Below, one piece after another: positions 14,331 to 22,149 of a stretch of DNA of 25,557 nucleotides (within the stretch, counting starts at the first letter, position 1; every line of letters begins with the position of its first letter). The notes under the pieces are model-generated. The model worked only from the letters and a program-made list of their open reading frames with translations. It was not told the DNA's origin and did not search any database. The position numbers were made by a program, and so were the translations under genes. This stretch comes from Nitrososphaerota archaeon. Its GTDB lineage: Archaea; Thermoproteota; Nitrososphaeria; Nitrososphaerales; Gagatemarchaeaceae. The DNA lies in contig VBPQ01000034.1 of assembly GCA_005877185.1 (NCBI GenBank), forward strand, positions 1 to 25,557, read 5' to 3'.

Positions 14331-15878
14331 TCAGAGCTGGATGTTCCCGTGCTTCTTGGGAGGTCTGAACTCCTTCTTCTTCTTCAGAGAGGTCAGGGCG
14401 GAGATGAGCTTGGGGCGTGTCACGGCGGGGTCTATGACCTCGTCGATGATGCCCCTGCTTGCGGCGAAGTAGGGGTTCGTGATGCTCTCCCTGTAGTCCT
14501 TGAGGAGAGCCTTCCGCGTCGCCTCCCTATCTGCCGCGCTCTCTATCTCCTTCCGGAAGATGATGTTGACCGCCCCCTCGGGCCCCATGACGGCGATCTC
14601 TGCCTCGGGCCACGCGTAGTTCATGTCCGCCCTGCTGAACTTCGACCCCATCGCGCAGTACGCTCCCCCATACGCCTTCCTCGTGATCACAGTCACCTTG
14701 GGGACGGTCGCCTCGCAGTAGGCATAGAGCAACTTCGACCCGTGCCTGATGACTCCGCTGTGCTCCTCGTCTGCTCCGGGCATGTAGCCGGGTACGTCGA
14801 CTAGCGTCACGATGGGGATGTTGAAGGCATCACAAAACCTCACGAACCTCGCTGCCTTCACAGAGCCGGTGCTGTCGAGCGCTCCCGATAGGTAGAGAGG
14901 CTGGTTCGCCACTACCCCGACGCTCTCACCGTCCATCCTCGCGAAGCCGACGAAGACGTTCTCAGCCCAGTTCGCGTGGACCTCGAGCAGACGACCGTCA
15001 TCGACCACCTGCTTGACAAGCTCTCGCACGTCGTAGGCCTTGTTTGGGTCCTCCGGAATTATTTCACGGAGACTCTTCTCTACCCTTTCAGGGGGGTCCT
15101 CCGTCTTCAACGAGGGAGGGAGCTCCGAGTTGTTCTGGGGGAGGTAGCTCAACAGGTCTCTCAGCAGCGAGAAACACTCCTGCTCATTCGACGTGACGAA
15201 GTGGGCGACGCCGCTCTTCCTCGCGTGAACCTCCGCCCCCCCAAGCTCCTCGAAACTGATGTCCTGTCCGAGGGCCGCCTTCACGACCTCGGGCCCCGTC
15301 ACAAACATGCTCCCCGTTCCCTTTACCATGACGATGAAGTCGGTGAGGGCGGGGGAGTAGACAGCCCCTCCAGCCGAGGGGCCGAGCGCGGCGCTTATCT
15401 GTGGAACGACACCCGACGCGAGTGTATTTCTGAAGAAAATCTCGCTGTATCCGGCGAGACTTGAAGCGCCCTCCTGTATCCTGGCTCCTCCAGAGTCGTT
15501 CAGTCCGATTATGGGGGCTCCGTTCCTCATCGCGAGGTCCATCACCTTCACCACCTTCTTGCCGAAGGCCTCGCCGAGAGAGCCGCCCAGGACGGTGAAG
15601 TCGTGCGAGAAGAGGTAGACCAGTCTCCCGTTTATCGTACCATACCCCGTGACAACCCCGTCCCCCAGCGGTTTGTTCTTCTCCATCCCAAACTCGGTCG
15701 CTCTGTGAATCACGAACTTGTCGAGTTCCTGAAAAGTGCCGGGGTCGAGGAGCTGTCCAATCCTCTCTCTGGCTGTCAGCTTCCCTTTCTTGTGCTGCTC
15801 CTCAATCTTCCCCTTCCCGCCGCCTTCCTCCGCCGCCTGATTCATCTCTTCGAGCTTCTTCAGGCCTCGTTCGCGCAT
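14331..15878 (-). CDS. pccB: Acyl-CoA carboxylase carboxyltransferase subunit (propionyl-CoA carboxylase-type)
   Basis: A 515-residue crotonase-fold carboxyltransferase that moves CO2 from carboxybiotin to an acyl-CoA. Landmarks are KLTARERIGQLLDPGTF, the first oxyanion region LNDSGGARIQEG, GPSAGGAVYSPAL, the second half LVDVPGYMPG and GGAYCAMGSKF, and AWPEAEIAVMGPEGAVNI. The residue that helps set acyl-CoA preference in Streptomyces PccB (Asp422, in GGAYDVM) is Cys408 here, so propionyl versus acetyl preference is open. ATG 15878 is chosen over the longer frame (to 16010) because MRERGLKKLEEMN is the normal N-terminus and TTTTTATTA lies 29 nt upstream. First gene of the carboxylase-meaB operon. 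Confidence 0.93.
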   Translation of the reverse strand: MRERGLKKLEEMNQAAEEGGGKGKIEEQHKKGKLTARERIGQLLDPGTFQELDKFVIHRATEFGMEKNKPLGDGVVTGYGTINGRLVYLFSHDFTVLGGSLGEAFGKKVVKVMDLAMRNGAPIIGLNDSGGARIQEGASSLAGYSEIFFRNTLASGVVPQISAALGPSAGGAVYSPALTDFIVMVKGTGSMFVTGPEVVKAALGQDISFEELGGAEVHARKSGVAHFVTSNEQECFSLLRDLLSYLPQNNSELPPSLKTEDPPERVEKSLREIIPEDPNKAYDVRELVKQVVDDGRLLEVHANWAENVFVGFARMDGESVGVVANQPLYLSGALDSTGSVKAARFVRFCDAFNIPIVTLVDVPGYMPGADEEHSGVIRHGSKLLYAYCEATVPKVTVITRKAYGGAYCAMGSKFSRADMNYAWPEAEIAVMGPEGAVNIIFRKEIESAADREATRKALLKDYRESITNPYFAASRGIIDEVIDPAVTRPKLISALTSLKKKKEFRPPKKHGNIQL

Positions 15879-15902
15879 ACGTCTCCGCCGGAGGTTGAGA
15901 GG

Positions 15903-15911
15903 TAATAAAAA
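15903..15911 (-). promoter_or_regulatory. TATA box of carboxylase-meaB operon
   Basis: TTTTTATTA on the minus strand is centred 29 nt upstream of ATG 15878. It supports the shorter carboxyltransferase start. Confidence 0.6.
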
Positions 15912-15942
15912 TGAATGTCCTCGACGGGCGAATCGACGATCA

Positions 15943-15950
15943 TAGTATTT
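15943..15950 (+). promoter_or_regulatory. TATA-like element of birA
   Basis: TAGTATTT is centred about 32 nt upstream of the GTG at 15979. It is separate from the divergent carboxylase TATA box some 35 nt away. Confidence 0.45.
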
Positions 15951-15978
15951 GTAGATGGGTTGAGTGGGAGCCTGAACC

Positions 15979-16722
15979 GTGAAGCTTTCCTGGCTGGTCA
16001 GGGAATACAAAGAGGTATCTTCGACACAGGAGGTGGCAGAGAAGCTGGCGCTAGGAGGAGCACCAGAGGGAACGGTGGTCCTCGCGGAGAGGCAGAGTTC
16101 GGGTCGAGGAAGGATGGAGAGGCACTGGCTTTCGCCAGAGGGGGGGCTCTACTTTTCAATCGTCCTGAGGCCCGGGAGGGTCGAAGGAGTCTACCTGCTC
16201 ACTCTCGTCGGGGCGCTCGCGACCGCCGAGGGAACGAGGAAAGCCGCGGGTGTCTCACCCCAGATAAGATGGCCTAATGACCTCGTCGTCGACGGGAGGA
16301 AGGTCGGCGGCGTAATAGCGACTGCCTCTATGCGTGGTGAGTCTCTCGAATTCGTCGTCGTCGGAATCGGGGTCAACGGCAACTTCAGCGTGTATGAGCT
16401 CGGTGACCTCTCGAGTGCGTCCGCGACTCTGATGGAGTTGGCCGAAGGGCCGGTTGACCTCAGCTCTCTTCGCTCTCGCATTTTGGAAGAATTCGCGGTA
16501 CACTACGAGGGGTGGGGGAGAGAGGAGGAACGGAAACTCATCAAACTCGCAAGGTCCCTCCTCTCGACCTCAGGCAAGAAAGTCGAGTTCAAGCCTCTTC
16601 GCGGGACAGTCGAGAGGGGCATCGCCGAGAAGCTGGAGGACGACGGAAGCCTCGTGGTCAGGATAGGCAGAGAAAGGCAGCGGCTTCGGGCCGAAGAGGT
16701 TGAGTGGTTGAGGGAACTCTAG
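15979..16722 (+). CDS. birA: Biotin-protein ligase (monofunctional BirA)
   Basis: A 247-residue ligase that activates biotin with ATP and attaches it to the carrier lysine. Motifs are EVSSTQEVA (substrate loop), the biotinyl-AMP loop SSGRGRMERHW (40-50), IRWPNDLVVDGRKVGGVI (96-113) with the catalytic lysine, and VVVGIGVNGN. There is no N-terminal helix-turn-helix, so it is not a repressor. A C-terminal beta-barrel-like domain follows from about residue 195. It is divergent from the biotin-dependent carboxylase operon, an arrangement that links ligase and substrate. It starts at GTG 15979. Confidence 0.93.
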   Translation: MKLSWLVREYKEVSSTQEVAEKLALGGAPEGTVVLAERQSSGRGRMERHWLSPEGGLYFSIVLRPGRVEGVYLLTLVGALATAEGTRKAAGVSPQIRWPNDLVVDGRKVGGVIATASMRGESLEFVVVGIGVNGNFSVYELGDLSSASATLMELAEGPVDLSSLRSRILEEFAVHYEGWGREEERKLIKLARSLLSTSGKKVEFKPLRGTVERGIAEKLEDDGSLVVRIGRERQRLRAEEVEWLREL

Positions 16723-16728
16723 AGGATT

Positions 16729-16736
16729 GTTTATGA
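16729..16736 (+). promoter_or_regulatory. TATA-like element of acyl-CoA mutase large subunit
   Basis: TGTTTATG just after the birA stop is centred 30 nt upstream of ATG 16762. Confidence 0.5.
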
Positions 16737-16761
16737 GCAGCCGTCGACGCCTCTGAACAGG

Positions 16762-18522
16762 ATGCTGCGCGGAGACGGGGAAGGAGAGTACTGGAGGAGA
16801 AAGGTCGGCAAGGTCGTCGCGAAGAGGAGGGCCGCGGGACGACTCTTCGACGAGAAGGCCGTCCGTGACGTAAAACAAGGAGTGAAACAGTGGGAGAAAA
16901 GAGTCCTCGAAGCTTGGACGAAGGGGAAGGCGGAGAGGAAAGTCTTCCAGACCGCTTCGGCGATCCCACTCAAGCCGCTCTACACCCCCGCGGACGTGAA
17001 AGACCTAGACTACTTCGAGACCGGCTTTCCGGGCGTCTACCCCTACCTTCGCGGCGTCTACCCCAACATGTACCGTGGAAGGCCCTGGACGATGCGGATG
17101 TTCTCGGGATTCGGGACGCCCGAGGACACCAATCGGAGACTCAAACTCCTCCTTAAGCGCGGAGAGACCGGGCTGAGCATCGCATTCGATATGCCCACCC
17201 TGTACGGGTACGATTGCGACCACCCGAAGGCGCACGGGGAGGTGGGACGCTGTGGTGTGAACGTCTCCTCCCTGAAGGATATGGAGTCGATCTTCGAGGG
17301 TGTCCCCCTGGACGAGGTGAGCACATCCATGACGATTAACGCTCCGGCCGCCGTCCTTACCTGCATGTACGCGGCGGTCGGGAAGAAGAATGGGGTCCCC
17401 CCCGCCAAGCTCAGGGGGACAGTCCAGGCGGATATGCTGAAGGAGTACATAGCGCAGAAGGAGTGGGTCTACCCGCCCGAAGCACACCTGCGAATACTGC
17501 GAGACCTCATGGTCTTCTGCACGAAAGAGATGCCTCTGTGGAACTATATCAGCATCAGCGGCTATCACATAAGGGAGGCAGGCTCCAGCGCGATTCAGGA
17601 GCTAGCCTTCACCCTTGCCGATGGCTTCGGGTACGTCGAGCTCGGAAAAGAGGCGGGACTCAAGGTCGACGAGTTCGCCCCTAGGCTGAGCTTCTTCTTC
17701 AACTCGACGATGGACTTCTTCGAGGAGATAGCGAAGTTCAGGGCCGCGAGGAGGATCTGGGCGACGGTGCTGAGGGAGAAGTACGGCGCGAAGGACTCGA
17801 GGAGCCTGCTGATGAGGTTCCACACTCAGACCTCGGGGGCCTCTCTTACATGGCAGCAGCCCCTCAACAACATCGTTCGCACGACGATAGAGGCTCTCGC
17901 GGGAGTCTTGGGGGGCACGCAGTCGCTGCACACAAACTCCTTCGACGAGGCTTGGGCGCTTCCGACTGAGAAGGCCGTGGAGGTCGCCCTAAGGACGCAA
18001 CAGATCATCGCAGAGGAGACGGGCGTCGCGAGCGTGGTCGACCCCCTCGGAGGTTCCTACTACGTGGAGTGGCTGACCGAGCAGATGGAGGAGGAGGCCT
18101 ACAAGTACTTTGACAGAATCGAGTCGGCGGGCGGAATCCTGAAGGCCATAACCTCGGGGTACCTCCAGAGGGAGATCGCAGAGAATTCGTACAGGCTCTC
18201 GAAGAGGGCGGAGGCGGGGGAAGACTCAGTCGTCGGGGTGAACAAGTACGCGGTCGAGGAAGAGGAGAAACCGATCGAGACTCTCAAGATCGACTTCAAG
18301 GCGCAGAGGAGGCAGATTCAGAGACTGAAGCAAGCCAAGAAGGAGCGGGACAACGCAAAGGTGAGGGTTGCGCTCGACAAGATTGCGAGGGCGTATGAGA
18401 ACGAGAGAGAAAACTCGATCTATCCGATGCTCGAGGCGGTGGCCGCTTACGGGACCTTGGGCGAGATCATCGAGGTGGGGCGGAGTGCGTTCGGGGAGTG
18501 GAGGGAGCCGATCCTCCTCTGA
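16762..18522 (+). CDS. icmA: B12-dependent acyl-CoA mutase large subunit, predicted isobutyryl-CoA mutase type
   Basis: This 586-residue TIM-barrel subunit belongs to the methylmalonyl-CoA mutase superfamily. It has LYTPADVKDLDYFETGFPG, YPNMYRGRPWTMRMFSGFG, LSIAFDMPTLYGYD and the cobalamin-side SISGYHIREAG. Alignment with Propionibacterium MCM places Phe114 (TMRMF) at Tyr89 and Gln232 (IAQKEWVYPP) at Arg207. Those two residues grip the carboxylate of methylmalonyl-CoA. Phe/Gln is the known isobutyryl-CoA mutase pair, and Phe142 (not Asp) argues against 2-hydroxyisobutyryl-CoA mutase. The predicted reaction is isobutyryl-CoA to/from n-butyryl-CoA. The B12 domain is encoded separately, immediately downstream, and MeaB is also separate, unlike fused IcmF. 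Automatic annotation would probably call it MCM. Superfamily is certain; substrate is inferred. Confidence 0.88.
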   Translation: MLRGDGEGEYWRRKVGKVVAKRRAAGRLFDEKAVRDVKQGVKQWEKRVLEAWTKGKAERKVFQTASAIPLKPLYTPADVKDLDYFETGFPGVYPYLRGVYPNMYRGRPWTMRMFSGFGTPEDTNRRLKLLLKRGETGLSIAFDMPTLYGYDCDHPKAHGEVGRCGVNVSSLKDMESIFEGVPLDEVSTSMTINAPAAVLTCMYAAVGKKNGVPPAKLRGTVQADMLKEYIAQKEWVYPPEAHLRILRDLMVFCTKEMPLWNYISISGYHIREAGSSAIQELAFTLADGFGYVELGKEAGLKVDEFAPRLSFFFNSTMDFFEEIAKFRAARRIWATVLREKYGAKDSRSLLMRFHTQTSGASLTWQQPLNNIVRTTIEALAGVLGGTQSLHTNSFDEAWALPTEKAVEVALRTQQIIAEETGVASVVDPLGGSYYVEWLTEQMEEEAYKYFDRIESAGGILKAITSGYLQREIAENSYRLSKRAEAGEDSVVGVNKYAVEEEEKPIETLKIDFKAQRRQIQRLKQAKKERDNAKVRVALDKIARAYENERENSIYPMLEAVAAYGTLGEIIEVGRSAFGEWREPILL

Positions 18523-18542
18523 GGCAACTTCGCCGGCTGTAA

Positions 18543-18551
18543 CATTTTTCT
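18543..18551 (+). promoter_or_regulatory. A/T-rich element upstream of mutase small subunit
   Basis: CATTTTTCT is centred 32 nt before ATG 18579. It could be a TATA-like box for the small subunit or a T-rich termination signal after the large subunit (stop at 18522). Confidence 0.4.
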
Positions 18552-18578
18552 AACCTGCCATTGTCGCGCCCCTCGTTG

Positions 18579-19010
18579 ATGAGGAAGAAGCTCACCGGCG
18601 CTCGAAAGATCAGGATCCTGGTCGCGAAGCCTGGCCTCGATGGGCACGACCGGGGAGTCCTCGTTCTGGCCCGCGCCTTCCGCGACGCTGGGATGGAGGT
18701 GATATACAGCGGTCTGCTCCCGACGCCGGAGCAGGTAGCGCGGATGGCGGTCGACGAGGACGTCGACGTCGTCGCTCTATCGCTTTTGAACGGGGCGCAC
18801 ATGACGGCCTTTCCGAGGGTAAAGAAGCTGCTCGAGAAGATGGGAGGAGAGGGGATTCTAGTCGTTGGTGGGGGGATAATTCCCGAGGACGACAAACCCA
18901 AGCTTCTAAAGCTTGGGATAACCGGACTGTACGGCCCCGGAACGTCTCTGGAGGAGATCATCGCACACGTTAAAGAGAGGGTGAGGAAGGAAAGATGGAA
19001 GGAGAGATAA
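18579..19010 (+). CDS. icmB: B12-binding small subunit of acyl-CoA mutase
   Basis: A 143-residue cobalamin-binding flavodoxin-like domain. It contains the lower-ligand motif KPGLDGHDRG (His23), SLLNGAHM (68-75) for the nucleotide tail, and VVGGGIIPEDD (95-105). Length and motifs match the separate small subunits of archaeal methylmalonyl-CoA and isobutyryl-CoA mutases. It lies 56 nt after the large subunit. ATG 18579 is preferred to TTG 18561 because the A/T-rich element at 18543-18551 is then 32 nt away and the first six residues (SRPSL) are not conserved in the family. Confidence 0.92.
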   Translation: MRKKLTGARKIRILVAKPGLDGHDRGVLVLARAFRDAGMEVIYSGLLPTPEQVARMAVDEDVDVVALSLLNGAHMTAFPRVKKLLEKMGGEGILVVGGGIIPEDDKPKLLKLGITGLYGPGTSLEEIIAHVKERVRKERWKER

Positions 19011-19049
19011 ATCACGCTCCAGCAGGATGAGTTCCTCTCGTTATCGAAG

Positions 19050-20234
19050 ATGGACTTCGGAGTCTCGGAGGAGCAGTCGCTCGTTCTTGACCAAGTAGAC
19101 AGGGTATGCAAGGGTATCAGGCCCATCGAGGACAAGTGCTACTTGCAGCGTCGTTTCAACGACAGGGTAGGTCCCGCCTTCGGCCAGGCACACCTTCTGG
19201 GCCTCCCGATCTCGAAGAGTTTCGGCGACGGTCAGGGGGCGGACACCGTCACCTACGCTCTCGCAATCGAGAGGATAGGGAGGGAGGGGACAGGCGTCAG
19301 GACATTCGTTTCAGCACACGTCTCCCTGGGAGAGCTCACGGTGCAGAAGTGGGGCAGCGAGGAGCAGAAGGGGAGATATCTCCCCCGGACAACCAAAGGG
19401 GAGAAGGTGATGGCGTTTGGGCTGACCGAACCAGGCGCCGGTAGCGACCCGGCTTCCCTGAAGACGTCCTTCGAGGAGTCGGGGGGGAAGTTCATCTTGA
19501 GCGGGCAGAAGACATGGATCTCCAACGGCTCGATCGCCGACCTCGCGATCATCTTTGCTTACCCCAGGGGGAAGCGCGATGGGATGTGCGCCTTTTTGGT
19601 CGAGAGGGAGAGCGCCGGCTTCTCCGCTAAGCCGATAGAGAACAAGATGGGCCTGCCCACGTCGGATACTGGAACGATCTACCTTGAGAAGTGCGAGGTC
19701 CCCAAGGAGAACATGCTCGGACCTCGCGGAAAGGGCCTCTCCGTCGCTTACTCCGCGCTGATGTCGGGGAGGCTCAGCGTAGCCGCCGGCTGCGTGGGAG
19801 TGATTCAGGACTGCCTGGACGAGGCAGTGAGATACGCAGGGGTGAGGGTCCAGCACGGGAAGCCGATCGGGAAGCACCAGCTCGTCCAGAGGCACGTCGG
19901 GATAATCTCGACGAACCTAGAGGCGGCGAGATGGCTCGTCTTGCGGGCCGCCTTCCTGAAGGAGAAGTACGAGGAGAACCCCAGGAGCGAGCAATCGAGG
20001 GAGGCTGCCGACCTAGAGATAGCGAAGGCGAAGTACTTCGCGGCGAACGCCTCCTTCGACGCAGCTAACAGGGTCGTCCAGGTCTTCGGCGCCAACGGAT
20101 ACTCGCTCGAAAACCGACCCGCCAGACACCTCCTCGATACCCGGGTCACCAAGATCTACGAGGGAACAGACGAGATACTCGAGCAGAAGATCGCCCTGGG
20201 AGTTCTCGGTAAAGACTTCGAGGCCTACTCGTGA
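19050..20234 (+). CDS. Acyl-CoA dehydrogenase (short-chain/butyryl-CoA type)
   Basis: A 394-residue flavoprotein that introduces a 2,3-double bond into an acyl-CoA and passes electrons to an electron-transfer flavoprotein or similar acceptor. Conserved parts are VMAFGLTEPGAGSD (120-133), KTWISNGSIAD, the dimer/FAD segment VVQVFGANGYSLENRPARHLLDTRVTKIYEGTDEI, and the catalytic base Glu371 in YEGT. Glu at this position is typical of short- and medium-chain dehydrogenases and not of isovaleryl-CoA dehydrogenase. It is 39 nt downstream of the mutase small subunit, so n-butyryl-CoA, or isobutyryl-CoA itself, is a logical substrate. Glutaryl-CoA dehydrogenase-like activity cannot be excluded. Confidence 0.9.
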   Translation: MDFGVSEEQSLVLDQVDRVCKGIRPIEDKCYLQRRFNDRVGPAFGQAHLLGLPISKSFGDGQGADTVTYALAIERIGREGTGVRTFVSAHVSLGELTVQKWGSEEQKGRYLPRTTKGEKVMAFGLTEPGAGSDPASLKTSFEESGGKFILSGQKTWISNGSIADLAIIFAYPRGKRDGMCAFLVERESAGFSAKPIENKMGLPTSDTGTIYLEKCEVPKENMLGPRGKGLSVAYSALMSGRLSVAAGCVGVIQDCLDEAVRYAGVRVQHGKPIGKHQLVQRHVGIISTNLEAARWLVLRAAFLKEKYEENPRSEQSREAADLEIAKAKYFAANASFDAANRVVQVFGANGYSLENRPARHLLDTRVTKIYEGTDEILEQKIALGVLGKDFEAYS

Positions 20235-20316
20235 CCACGTGAGGGCACGGGAAGCCTTTTCAGCCTGAAGAGGCGGAGCGGCGAAAGAGGCGAGTCCGGT
20301 TCCCCCGAGGCGTTTT

Positions 20317-21759
20317 GTGGCCGTAGTCGTGATTCTCGTCCTGGTCGTGAGCTCTTCTGTCGGCTACTTCCTGCTGGAGAATTCGCCGAGCGACTGCAGT
20401 GTACTCGGCGGGAAGGCGATACTGCGAAGCCAACTGACGCCGGTGAAGCCGGGGGGCGCAGTTACAACCTATACACTCCCCTCCCCCGACCGGTTTCCCA
20501 ACGGCGTGGCTGCAGCAGCCGACGGCTCAGTATGGTTCGGAGAGCAGGGAGTTCCTGGGCTTGGCCACCTCTACTCCAACGGGACGCTCGAAGAGTACGC
20601 CTGGCCGTTCAGCTATCCGGGACGGTCCTCTCCATCTCAAACATGCGCGGAGAAGACGGCGATCTGGAGCGTCGTCCTATGGAACGGAAGAGTCTGGGCG
20701 GAGGACGAGACAGGCAATCAGCTAGTGGGGCTCGACCCGGCGACGGGAAGCGTCAGGACGATAAAGCTCAGCGGAACCGACGCCTTTCCCTACGGCCTCA
20801 CGACAGGACCGGACGGTGCGCTCTGGTTCACAGAACTCTTCGCCTCGAAGATAGGTAGGGTGGACACCGCCGGAAATCTGGTGGAGCACTCTCTGCCGAA
20901 CGGTAACCGCTCGGTGCCGGCCGAGATAGCGTTCGTCAACTCCACGCGAGGCTACTACGTCGACGTCGGAGTAGCCGGCGTGAAGTCCGGCGGGCTCTTC
21001 CAGTTCAACCCCCAGAAGTTCGCTCCCGCCCAAGTTGGCGGCGGGATGACGCTGTACGCGCCGAACAGCATCTCCCTGGGGACAGGCGGGATATGGGTCA
21101 CCCAGCACGAAGCGGCGAGCCTCGCCTTCTATGACCTAGTCACGAAGGGGTGGACGATCTACCCCACCTCCACGGTGAATTATGTCGATACGACCCTGCC
21201 CTACTTCGTGAGGGTGAACGGCTCGAAGGTCTGGTTCAATGAGCACTACGCGGACAGGATTGCTGTGATCGATTTTGCCACCCAGAGTCTGACGGAGTAC
21301 AGCATCCAGACCCGGAGGCCGGCGAGCGTCGACCAGATAACCAACTCTCTGACTTTCGCCCTGGGGAGGAATGGGGCGTGGTTCGCCGAGTACACGGAAA
21401 ACACGATTGGTTTTGTCGATGCCGCCTTCAAGCCCGCCCTGGGCCTCTCCCTGGCTGGGAGCAATAACCTGCAGCTTGCCGCGGGTGGGAAGACAAACGT
21501 GACCCTGAGTTTGGCGGACACAACGGGAACTCGGCTCACGGTTCAGGCCGCCGATTCTGAGAACTTCACGTCGATTCCCCGCCTACTGCGAGTTACACCA
21601 GCCCCGGCAAATCTGACGCTCTCGGAATCTCCTCAGCCACTCCGCTTAACGATTCAGGTTGACAGCAGCACAATACCCGGCGAGTACACTCTGCTGCTGA
21701 CCGTCTCTGATGGACAAGTATATCGTTCTGTCTACCTTAAGGTGCAAGTAGTGCCGTAA
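20317..21759 (+). CDS. Exported Vgb-like beta-propeller protein
   Basis: The 480 residues start at GTG 20317 with a hydrophobic segment (AVVVILVLVVSSSVGYFLL, about 2-20), a signal anchor or signal peptide. At least five propeller blades follow, of the virginiamycin B lyase type, e.g. ADGSVWFGE, GPDGALWFTELFASKIGRVD, NGSKVWFNEHYADRIAVID and RNGAWFAEYTENTIGFVD. From about residue 375 an Ig-like beta domain ends the protein. Many N-x-S/T sequons (NGT, NRS, NST, NVT, NFT, NLT) suit an extracellular archaeal glycoprotein. The propeller similarity does not establish antibiotic lyase activity, and such proteins are frequent in archaea without known function. In-frame codons upstream include PPRR but no start. 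Confidence 0.8.
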   Translation: MAVVVILVLVVSSSVGYFLLENSPSDCSVLGGKAILRSQLTPVKPGGAVTTYTLPSPDRFPNGVAAAADGSVWFGEQGVPGLGHLYSNGTLEEYAWPFSYPGRSSPSQTCAEKTAIWSVVLWNGRVWAEDETGNQLVGLDPATGSVRTIKLSGTDAFPYGLTTGPDGALWFTELFASKIGRVDTAGNLVEHSLPNGNRSVPAEIAFVNSTRGYYVDVGVAGVKSGGLFQFNPQKFAPAQVGGGMTLYAPNSISLGTGGIWVTQHEAASLAFYDLVTKGWTIYPTSTVNYVDTTLPYFVRVNGSKVWFNEHYADRIAVIDFATQSLTEYSIQTRRPASVDQITNSLTFALGRNGAWFAEYTENTIGFVDAAFKPALGLSLAGSNNLQLAAGGKTNVTLSLADTTGTRLTVQAADSENFTSIPRLLRVTPAPANLTLSESPQPLRLTIQVDSSTIPGEYTLLLTVSDGQVYRSVYLKVQVVP

Positions 21760-22094
21760 GAACGAAGACGGCGACGTCAAGACAGCAGGCGACTCGGTTC
21801 CGCTCTTGCCAGGGCAGAGATTTACACTCAAGTGACCGCATCCGCGGACACACGTTCACTTCACGTGCGTCGTCCATCAGCGGATGCAGGGCGAGATTGT
21901 AGTAGTCCCTGTGAGAGAGTAGCAAACCAGCCTAAGTAGGCGAAAGGAAGTTGCGTGACCTCCCGCAACCCACCTTCTATTGTGGCCGCGAGTGGCCGAG
22001 AAGTTTCCCGGAGGGGTGAATCAAGACGCGCGGAAAGGAGTTCGTCGTTCAAGAGTACCCGGGGGGTAGCGAATACCGAGCGAAGTAGAGAGTC
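21760..22094. other. Gene-free stretch with several short inverted repeats
   Basis: I see no convincing protein gene; the short frames here have no family features. Visible structure: GCATCCGC (21838-21845) with GCGGATGC (21880-21887) across a 34-nt loop; GTTGCG/CGCAAC with an 8-nt loop near 21950-21969; and CTTCT/AGAAG enclosing GGCC/GGCC near 21975-22003. These could belong to an untranslated region or a small RNA, but no known RNA family is recognised. Confidence 0.3.
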
Positions 22095-22111
22095 TGGCGC
22101 CCAGGCCGGGA

Positions 22112-22128
22112 TTTTCGTTCATTCGAAT
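22112..22128 (-). other. tRNA-Asp intron 3 in the T loop, position 59/60 (17 nt)
   Basis: The outer helix is the T stem CCGGG/CCCGG. The central helix TTCG/CGAA has 4 perfect pairs, the bulges are AAA and AAT, and the inner helix is TTC/GAA with loop GAAT. Removal yields the T loop TTCGAAT. Confidence 0.85.
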
Positions 22129-22149
22129 TTCGAACCCGGGTCACGGGAG

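Noticed and set aside
15879..16010. 44-residue N-terminal extension of the carboxyltransferase
   Set aside because: It overlaps the divergent birA gene and the TATA boxes, and is not like the family N-terminus that begins at ATG 15878.
20317..21759. Virginiamycin B lyase (antibiotic resistance)
   Set aside because: Only the propeller fold is shared; the membrane-anchored N-terminus and C-terminal Ig-like domain differ from the cytosolic enzyme, so resistance function is not supported.
21737..22052. Short overlapping frames downstream of the propeller gene
   Set aside because: Compositions are random-like, no starts have TATA or Shine-Dalgarno support, and frames cross inverted repeats.
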